Shown: one piece after another, positions 1-5,192 of the stretch
Position numbering within the stretch: the first letter of the stretch is position 1
Layout: each line of letters begins with the position of its first letter
Source of the DNA: an uncultured Planctomycetaceae bacterium
GTDB taxonomy: Bacteria; Planctomycetota; Planctomycetia; Pirellulales; UBA1268
Assembly: GCA_937926325.1 (NCBI GenBank)
Contig: CALAZQ010000371.1
Coordinates: 1-6,566 of the forward strand
DNA: 6,566 nucleotides
Direction of reading: 5' to 3'
The notes under the pieces: model-generated
Told to the model about the DNA's origin: nothing
The model's database searches: none
The model's input: the letters and a program-made list of their open reading frames with translations, nothing else
Position numbers and translations under genes: made by a program

Positions 1-1
1 G

Positions 2-2869
2 ACGGTCGTCGCTACCGACACCACCGGCGCCACAAGGAGCACCGAAACCAGCTTTGGCGTTATCGGCGAGCCTCTGATCACGCCGCCAGTTGAGCCACCA
101 CCAGTTGAACCACCGCCAGTTGAACCACCGCCAGTTGAACCACCGCCAGTTGAACCACCGCCAGTTGAGCCACCGCCAGTTCTCGGCAACCAGCCGTTAC
201 CGGCCACCGTGGTCGAGACCGCACTCGCCGCCGCCATTGCCGACGGGCAACTCCTGGCCGCCCCGCTCCCTCGTGCTGCCGTACCGAAGAGCTTTGATGG
301 CAGTCTCTTATCTCCCTTGGTGAGTTCGTCCTTTCGACAGGCTGTGCCATCATCAGACTGGTGGTCGTCGGTAGTTATGCCGGTGTTTGGCAATGCCTTC
401 TCCGCGCCGCTGCATGCCCATCCACTCACCGTACAGATCACCGACACCGGCCTGCTCTTTGGCAGCCCTACCGAGACGACGGTTGCTATCACCGGCAGCA
501 CGACTGCTGAGTACAAGACCCCGCACCGGTTTGACCTCCGGCTTGACCTATTGAATGACGGAGCCGCTGATCGGTTTGCGGCCGAGTCCTACGGTGACTG
601 GTCCTTCACCGGCCGCTGGCTTGGTGGCAGTTCCAGCCCGACAGCCACGCTTGCCCAAGGCTCACCAGTTGTCTGGCTCGAAGAAGTTGACTTTCTCAAG
701 GCGGTCATTGCAGCCCAAGCCGAAGGGGCCGCCTTCACCGTAGACGGCAATCATGCCTTTGTCACGGTCGCTGGCCGGACCTCTCTGGTGCTTGCTCCGG
801 AAGGGGCGACGCTGACTGCGCAGGACGGCCAGTTGCACGTTCGTGGCCTTGATCGCGGAAGCCTCGCGATTGCTTTGTTACCGGAGGACACCGCGCCGCT
901 ACGGACAGTCTTCCTCGATTCTGCAGCCAATCGGCCGACCGACACCCACCTCGCTTGGGATACCGTCAGTGACCCTTACGCCGTGAAATTGCAGTTCACA
1001 ATCGAGGGAACATCCGACGCGGCAGCGTCACTTGTTGCGGTCTATCCACATCTGCAGCGACTGGCGACCAACGATGGGCAGCTTGGAGATCCACTCTCGT
1101 CCGCTGGCTATCTCAGCCCGCGGGGACCGATGCAACTGGTTCGGTCGGCCACCCTTGACGTGAACCTTCCCAAACGAGGCTTGCTGCCGACATTACCGGC
1201 AGTCCTCACCACCGACCAGCAGGCGACGCTTGCAGAGCTGGTTCGCAACGACCCAGCAGCCCAGAATCCACGGGCAACCCTGGCCAGCTTTGGCGACACC
1301 TACTGGGCTGGCAAGGCGATGCTGAAACTCGCACAGCTCGCGCAGCTGGCCGACATCACCCAGCAGCCTGAGCTCCGGGACCGTATCGTCACCGCCATCA
1401 AGGCAGAACTTGACGACTGGTTTACAGCCAGCGGACAACTTGGCGACAAGCATTTTGCTTACAACGCCGTGTGGGACACCATTCAGGGCTATCCCGACAG
1501 TTTTGGCTCAGCTGGCGATCTCAATGATCATCACTTCCACTACGGCTATTTCATCCATGCCGCAGCCCTGGTGGGCAGCTTCGATCCCGCCTGGGCCGCA
1601 TCCCAGCGGACAATGATCGACCTCCTCGTGGCCGATGTTGCCGGCACGGACACTGCCGGGGCCATGCTGCCGCGGCTCCGGAATTTCAGCCCGCTCGCTG
1701 GTCACTCCTGGGCGTCTGGTCACGGAGCCTTTGCCAGCGGGAACAACCACGAGTCGAGCTCTGAGGCAATGAACTTTGCCACGGCCGTCATTCTCTGGGG
1801 GCAACAAACCGGAGATGTCGGCATGACCGGCCTCGGCCAGATGCTTTACAGCCTTGAGGCTGAGGCGATTGCTGAGTACTGGTTCAACCGCTACGGCAAC
1901 GGATTTCCTGAGGATTTCCCCTACGAATCGGTCGGCATGGTCTGGGGTGACGGCGGCAGCCATGCCACCTGGTTTTCAGCTGAACCTGAGATGATCAAGG
2001 GAATCAACTTCCTTCCCTTTCATGGTGGCTCACTCTACCTCGCCGAAATGGCCCGTGATCCAGCTGCCCTGCTTGCTGAGATTGCTGAACTTGGCGGCGG
2101 CGTAATTGACGATTGGCCCGGCATCATCCTGCAGTACGAGGCACTGGTTGATCCGTCGGCGGCTGCCGCCCGCCTTGCCGCTGGTGGCGGTGGCATCGAA
2201 GCCGGCCAATCGGCGGCTCAGACCTTTTTCTGGACAAGTGTGCTGGAAGCCATCGGCACGCCGACATCGGCCATTCGGGGCGACCACCCACTGTCAGCCG
2301 TGTTTGAACAAAATGGCCTGACAACATACGTCGCCCACAACGCGGGCGGCACTGTCATCGAAGTCAGCTTCAACGACGGCACGCAGTTTGAGGTAGCTCC
2401 CGGCACGACGGCCACCTGGCAGCGGCCGGTTGGCGGTGGCGACTTGGTCGCACCTGTCATGGCGGCACCCTTGCCGGTAACGCCGACAGTACCTCCGCTG
2501 GCTCCGACGCCAGAGCCATCCCTTGAACTGGTTGCCGCCACTACGTCTGTCAGTCTGCTGATCGACCCGGCCACCGGCCTCGCCTTTGTCCAAGACACTG
2601 GCGGCGAGCCGATCGCCATTCGCCGAGCTGACGATTACTGGCAGGGCGATGTCCCGCTTCGCCGAGGCTCAGCCACTCTCGTGGCCGCCGCCCGTGATGA
2701 CCTTGGCAGGCTCCGGGTACTCGACGTGAGCGAATGGGGGTATTTCGTCTGGATTCTTGATGAGACCGGACTGTTCATCGGCGAGGAGCAACTGACGGCA
2801 GATAACCTTGATGCAGCTGCTGCTCTGTTCGCCATCGACCTCTCCAGCGCGAGCGGGTCAACCCCATAG
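2..2869 (+). CDS. GH81 endo-beta-1,3-glucanase, modular, 5' end outside window
   Basis: This gene encodes the C-terminal 955 residues of a glycoside hydrolase family 81 endo-1,3-beta-glucanase, which hydrolyses beta-1,3-glucans and is normally exported. The frame is open from the left edge, so the internal GTG at 209 is not the real start and any signal peptide lies upstream. Order, numbering from position 2: residues 1-22 end a likely Ig-like module (VVATDTTGA); 29-58 are six PVEPP repeats; about 110-370 is the GH81 N-terminal beta-sandwich; about 390-810 is the catalytic helical region. Family blocks are clear: WDTIQGYP (from W491), NDHHFHYGYF (D509, the conserved Asp proposed as general acid), GHSWASG followed by GNNHESSSEA (E584 and E588, conserved acidic residues including the proposed base), VGMVWGDGG (about 644-652) and AEPEMIKGINFLPF (about 660-673). 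A Pro-rich linker (about 817-840) precedes a C-terminal domain (841-955). No frameshift is seen. Synonymous choice looks less GC-biased than in glgE and mak. The family call is firm; the exact substrate is inferred. Confidence 0.93.
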   Translation, partial: TVVATDTTGATRSTETSFGVIGEPLITPPVEPPPVEPPPVEPPPVEPPPVEPPPVEPPPVLGNQPLPATVVETALAAAIADGQLLAAPLPRAAVPKSFDGSLLSPLVSSSFRQAVPSSDWWSSVVMPVFGNAFSAPLHAHPLTVQITDTGLLFGSPTETTVAITGSTTAEYKTPHRFDLRLDLLNDGAADRFAAESYGDWSFTGRWLGGSSSPTATLAQGSPVVWLEEVDFLKAVIAAQAEGAAFTVDGNHAFVTVAGRTSLVLAPEGATLTAQDGQLHVRGLDRGSLAIALLPEDTAPLRTVFLDSAANRPTDTHLAWDTVSDPYAVKLQFTIEGTSDAAASLVAVYPHLQRLATNDGQLGDPLSSAGYLSPRGPMQLVRSATLDVNLPKRGLLPTLPAVLTTDQQATLAELVRNDPAAQNPRATLASFGDTYWAGKAMLKLAQLAQLADITQQPELRDRIVTAIKAELDDWFTASGQLGDKHFAYNAVWDTIQGYPDSFGSAGDLNDHHFHYGYFIHAAALVGSFDPAWAASQRTMIDLLVADVAGTDTAGAMLPRLRNFSPLAGHSWASGHGAFASGNNHESSSEAMNFATAVILWGQQTGDVGMTGLGQMLYSLEAEAIAEYWFNRYGNGFPEDFPYESVGMVWGDGGSHATWFSAEPEMIKGINFLPFHGGSLYLAEMARDPAALLAEIAELGGGVIDDWPGIILQYEALVDPSAAAARLAAGGGGIEAGQSAAQTFFWTSVLEAIGTPTSAIRGDHPLSAVFEQNGLTTYVAHNAGGTVIEVSFNDGTQFEVAPGTTATWQRPVGGGDLVAPVMAAPLPVTPTVPPLAPTPEPSLELVAATTSVSLLIDPATGLAFVQDTGGEPIAIRRADDYWQGDVPLRRGSATLVAAARDDLGRLRVLDVSEWGYFVWILDETGLFIGEEQLTADNLDAAAALFAIDLSSASGSTP
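86..175 (+). repeat. Six tandem 15-bp repeats encoding PVEPP linker
   Basis: Six head-to-tail copies of a 15-bp unit, CCAGTTGARCCACCR, lie in frame and encode Pro-Val-Glu-Pro-Pro six times. They are followed by a truncated seventh copy (CCA GTT) that runs into LGNQPLPATV. Copies 2-5 are identical in DNA. Copies 1 and 6 differ only at third codon positions (GAG for GAA, and CCA for CCG in copy 1). Such Pro/Glu-rich runs usually form stiff, extended inter-domain linkers in exported carbohydrate-active enzymes. Here the run separates the upstream module from the GH81 domain. The near identity at DNA level suggests recent expansion or slippage. Confidence 0.95.
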
Positions 2870-2978
2870 TGAACTGTCTGAAGGGGTGGTCGTCCGCGTG
2901 CTCTCTCCCATACGCTGCCGCGCCACCCCGCTGAGCCTGGCAGGTGAACTCGGTTTCATCGTGAAGGTGTTGCGGCAC

Positions 2979-2991
2979 AATACTGAGTATT
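2979..2991. promoter_or_regulatory. AT-rich 13-bp palindrome, possible operator
   Basis: AATACT-G-AGTATT is a perfect inverted repeat of 6-bp arms around one central base, and it is AT-rich in an otherwise GC-rich gap. It sits 44 bp before the ATG at 3035 and about 200 bp before glgE. Its size and symmetry suit a dimeric helix-turn-helix repressor site, or it may simply be the AT-rich part of a promoter. No regulator gene is in the window, and a 13-bp palindrome can arise by chance. Confidence 0.25.
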
Positions 2992-3020
2992 CCCGCCGAG
3001 GCCGAAAACGGTTTACGGTC

Positions 3021-3027
3021 AAGGGGG
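3021..3027 (+). promoter_or_regulatory. Strong Shine-Dalgarno sequence before ATG 3035
   Basis: AAGGGGG lies 7 nt upstream of the ATG at 3035. This is a better ribosome binding site, by purine content and spacing, than anything ahead of the three GTG candidates for glgE. It is the main reason to take the small ORF at 3035 seriously. Confidence 0.4.
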
Positions 3028-3034
3028 AACGGCC

Positions 3035-3217
3035 ATGAAAAGGCGTTTTCTTCGCCTTTTCCGCGATCGATCAAGAAGCCGCCCTGCACCAGTAGACTGT
3101 CGCAATCGTCCGCCGCCTCCCGTGGTGGACCAGTGTATCGATTGCCGTGCCAGGGGCCTGGCACGCCTTACCCCGCTCAGAGAACAGACCAGTGACATCC
3201 CCCGATCAGCAGCCTGA
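3035..3217 (+). CDS. Possible 60-residue leader ORF overlapping glgE start
   Basis: An ATG with a well-placed Shine-Dalgarno sequence opens a 60-codon frame, beginning MKRRFLRLFRDRSRSRP and ending in TGA at 3215-3217. The product would be very basic, Arg- and Pro-rich, with three Cys residues and no membrane segment or domain that I recognise. Its stop lies one base before GTG 3219, an in-frame possible glgE start, and it overlaps the preferred glgE start at 3192. It could be a short leader peptide coupled to glgE translation. Against it: the composition looks like a random read of GC-rich DNA, and its first nine codons form a terminator-like hairpin. I consider a chance ORF at least as likely as a real gene. 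Confidence 0.25.
   Translation: MKRRFLRLFRDRSRSRPAPVDCRNRPPPPVVDQCIDCRARGLARLTPLREQTSDIPRSAA
3037..3061 (+). terminator. Terminator-like hairpin, possibly bidirectional
   Basis: GAAAAGGCG (3037-3045) pairs perfectly with CGCCTTTTC (3053-3061) across a 7-nt loop, TTTTCTT. The GGCG/CGCC core is flanked by A4 on the 5' side and T4 on the 3' side, the layout of an intrinsic terminator that could work on either strand. It lies 168 bp after the glucanase stop, so it could end that transcript. The core is only four GC pairs and the T-tract only four bases, so efficiency is uncertain. Confidence 0.5.
3146..3165. promoter_or_regulatory. 20-bp inverted repeat ahead of glgE
   Basis: CGTGCCAGG (3146-3154) and CCTGGCACG (3157-3165) are perfect reverse complements separated by GG. 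In RNA this is an 8-bp hairpin with a GGGC tetraloop. In DNA it is a near-ideal two-fold operator. It ends 26 bp before GTG 3192 and completely covers GTG 3147, which argues against 3147 as the usual start. It could be a repressor or activator site for glgE-mak, or a 5' leader hairpin. No T-tract follows, so it is not an intrinsic terminator. Confidence 0.45.
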
Positions 3218-5192
3218 CGTGCCCCAACAATTCCGCCAGCGGGTAGCGATCGACCGAATTATCCCAGATGTCGACGGCGGCCGGTTTGCCGCCAAGCGGG
3301 TGGTGAATCAGCCGGTCCTGATCGCCGCCGACATCGTCTGCGACGGTCACGACGAGCTTGAGTGCCGGCTGCACGTCCGCCGGGCTGGCCACGAGGTCTG
3401 GACCAGCCTGCCGATGTCCTGCGAGGGCAACGACCGCTGGCAGGCCAGCTTCACGCCGGGCCTGGTCGGCCCCTGGGAATACACAGTGAGCGGCCGGGTC
3501 GATCACTTTGCCAGCTGGCGGCGTGACCTGGGCCTGCGGGCGGAGGCTGGCGAAGACCTGACCGGCGAACTGGCCGAGGGCCGGCTGTTGATCGAAGCGG
3601 CTGCGGACCGAGCCCCAGAAGCCGATGCCGCCGAACTCGCGGCCTTCGCGAAGGCACTCACGCCAACGTCCTGGCCGCAGACCGTGCACAACGGCAGGCT
3701 GCTCGCCCTTATGAGCCGCCATGCCGACCGCAGCCTTGAGACCTGGCTGACGACACCTCGGCCGCTCTGGGTGGATCGTGAACGAGCCGCTTTCGGCAGC
3801 TGGTACGAAGCCTTTCCGCGGTCCTGGGGCCCGGAGGGGCAGCACGGCACGCTTGCAGACCTGGCCGACCGGCTGGAATATGTCGCCGGCATGGGCTTTG
3901 ACGTGCTCTACCTGACGCCAATTCATCCCATCGGCCAATCGTTCCGGAAGGGCAGGAATAACGCCCTTACCGCCACGGCTGATGATGTCGGCAGCCCCTG
4001 GGGCATCGGCTCAGAGGTGGGCGGCCACACGGCGATCCATCCCGACCTCGGTACGTTTGCCGACTTTGAATACCTCCGGCAGCAGGCGGCCCGCCATGGC
4101 ATGGAACTGGCCCTCGACCTGGCCCTGCAGTGCTCGCCCGACCACCCCTGGGTGACCGAGCACTCGGAATGGTTCCGGCACCGTGCCGACGGCAGCATCC
4201 GCTATGCCGAGAACCCTCCGAAGAAATACCAAGACATCTACCCGCTCGACTTCGAAACGGCCCAGTGGCGGTCGCTCTGGCAGGCAGTGCTCGACATCCT
4301 GCGGTTCTGGATCGGCCGGGGCGTGCGAATTTTTCGCGTTGATAACCCGCACACCAAGCCGTTCGCCTTCTGGGAATGGCTGATCGGGGAGGTCCATGCG
4401 ACCCATCCCGACGTGCTGTTTTTGTCGGAGGCCTTCACCCGGCCGAAGACGATGCACCGGCTGGCCAAGCTCGGCTTCACCCAGAGCTATACCTACTTCA
4501 CCTGGCGGACGGAAAAGCAGGAACTGGGCGACTATCTGACCGAAGTGTCCACCCCGCCGGTGAGCGACTTCTTCCGACCCAACTTCTTCACCAACACGCC
4601 TGACATCCTGCACGCAACACTGCAGCAGGGAGGCCGGCCGATGTTCATGGTGCGACTGACGCTGGCGGCGTTGTCGGTGGGCAACTGGGGCATCTACGGC
4701 CCGGCCATGGAACTACTGGAGGCGACGCCCCGCGAGCCCGGCAGCGAAGAGTACCTCGACTCAGAGAAGTACGAGATTCGATACTGGAACCTCGATCGCC
4801 CCGACAGCCTCGCCCCGTTCATCACCACCCTCAATAGAATCCGCCAATCCGAGCCTGCCCTCGCCCGGGTGCAGCCACCACTGGTGCAGCCGACCGATAA
4901 CGACCAGCTGCTGGCCTGGTGCCGCTATGATGCCGAAAGCGGAAATCGGGTACTGGTGGTCGTGAACCTGCAGCCGCAGCAGCGGTCCACTGGAAGCGTC
5001 TCTTTGCGCTGGGAGTCGCTTGGCCTCGACGGCGACATGCCGCTTCAGGCCATCCCACTGCTCGATGGCAGCACCGCCCGCGTCACCAGCAGCGGTATCG
5101 ATATTCGGTGCACACCATCCCGACCAGTCGCGGTGCTCCGGCTGCTGAAAGCCCCCACCCAGATGACTTTGCCAGAGGCAACCGATGGCTGA
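3192..5192 (+). CDS. glgE: Alpha-1,4-glucan:maltose-1-phosphate maltosyltransferase
   Basis: GlgE (GH13 subfamily 3) transfers maltose from alpha-maltose 1-phosphate to the non-reducing end of alpha-1,4-glucans in the cytoplasm. From GTG 3192 it has 666 residues, close to characterised GlgE proteins (about 675-700). Conservation begins at RVAID (3237), so GTG 3147 (681 residues, inside a hairpin) and GTG 3219 are also possible. None has a good ribosome binding site. Counting from 3147, the N-terminal GlgE-specific beta domain spans about 30-205 and the catalytic barrel follows. Signatures are FGSWYEAFPRS (from 216), KGRNN (from 268), ENPPKKYQDIYP (355-366), RVDNPHTK with nucleophile D399, FLSEAFTRP with acid/base E428, NTPDILH with third acidic residue D486, and EEYLDSEKY (534-542). 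The rest is a C-terminal beta domain. All three catalytic acids are present, with spacing like that of actinobacterial GlgE. Its stop overlaps mak by 8 bp, so the two form an operon. Identification is very secure. Confidence 0.97.
   Translation: MTSPDQQPDVPQQFRQRVAIDRIIPDVDGGRFAAKRVVNQPVLIAADIVCDGHDELECRLHVRRAGHEVWTSLPMSCEGNDRWQASFTPGLVGPWEYTVSGRVDHFASWRRDLGLRAEAGEDLTGELAEGRLLIEAAADRAPEADAAELAAFAKALTPTSWPQTVHNGRLLALMSRHADRSLETWLTTPRPLWVDRERAAFGSWYEAFPRSWGPEGQHGTLADLADRLEYVAGMGFDVLYLTPIHPIGQSFRKGRNNALTATADDVGSPWGIGSEVGGHTAIHPDLGTFADFEYLRQQAARHGMELALDLALQCSPDHPWVTEHSEWFRHRADGSIRYAENPPKKYQDIYPLDFETAQWRSLWQAVLDILRFWIGRGVRIFRVDNPHTKPFAFWEWLIGEVHATHPDVLFLSEAFTRPKTMHRLAKLGFTQSYTYFTWRTEKQELGDYLTEVSTPPVSDFFRPNFFTNTPDILHATLQQGGRPMFMVRLTLAALSVGNWGIYGPAMELLEATPREPGSEEYLDSEKYEIRYWNLDRPDSLAPFITTLNRIRQSEPALARVQPPLVQPTDNDQLLAWCRYDAESGNRVLVVVNLQPQQRSTGSVSLRWESLGLDGDMPLQAIPLLDGSTARVTSSGIDIRCTPSRPVAVLRLLKAPTQMTLPEATDG
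5174..5178 (+). promoter_or_regulatory. Ribosome binding site of mak inside glgE
   Basis: AGAGG sits 6 nt before the ATG at 5185, within the last codons of glgE. This good spacing, with the 8-bp overlap of ATG and the glgE TGA, fixes the mak start and indicates translational coupling between the two enzymes. Confidence 0.7.

Larger units (their letters stand above)
2870..3191. other. Intergenic leader region between glucanase gene and glgE
   Basis: This 322-bp stretch has no homologous gene that I recognise. It holds, in order: a weak inverted repeat just after the glucanase stop (GGGGTGG at 2883-2889 and CCACCCC at 2923-2929, with no T-tract); an AT-rich 13-bp palindrome; a strong Shine-Dalgarno sequence followed by an ATG and a 60-codon ORF; a terminator-like hairpin; and a 20-bp inverted repeat. 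I found no -35/-10 pair with good spacing. TTGCGG at 2970 and CACAAT at 2976 are the closest hexamers, but they do not pair. A promoter for glgE-mak is expected here because the gap is long and the two flanking functions differ. Confidence 0.6.

Noticed and set aside
78..353. Minus-strand ORF with repeated QLAVV units
   Set aside because: It is the antisense reading of the PVEPP repeat in the glucanase gene; the regularity comes from the tandem DNA repeat.
209..2869. GTG 209 as the glucanase start
   Set aside because: The frame stays open without a stop to the left edge, through a clear in-frame linker, so the true start is outside the window.
2883..2929. GGGGTGG/CCACCCC inverted repeat as the glucanase terminator
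   Set aside because: The stem is 7 bp with a 33-nt loop and no T-tract; the hairpin at 3037-3061 is a better candidate.
3159..3174. Sigma-54 type promoter starting at TGGCAC
   Set aside because: The -24-like TGGCAC is present, but the needed TTGC/GC element at the -12 spacing is absent (ACCC instead). The TGGCAC is part of the inverted repeat.
3177..3938. Long minus-strand ORF of 253 codons opposite glgE
   Set aside because: It lies fully antisense to strongly conserved GlgE sequence and shows no recognisable domain; such shadows are common in GC-rich coding DNA.
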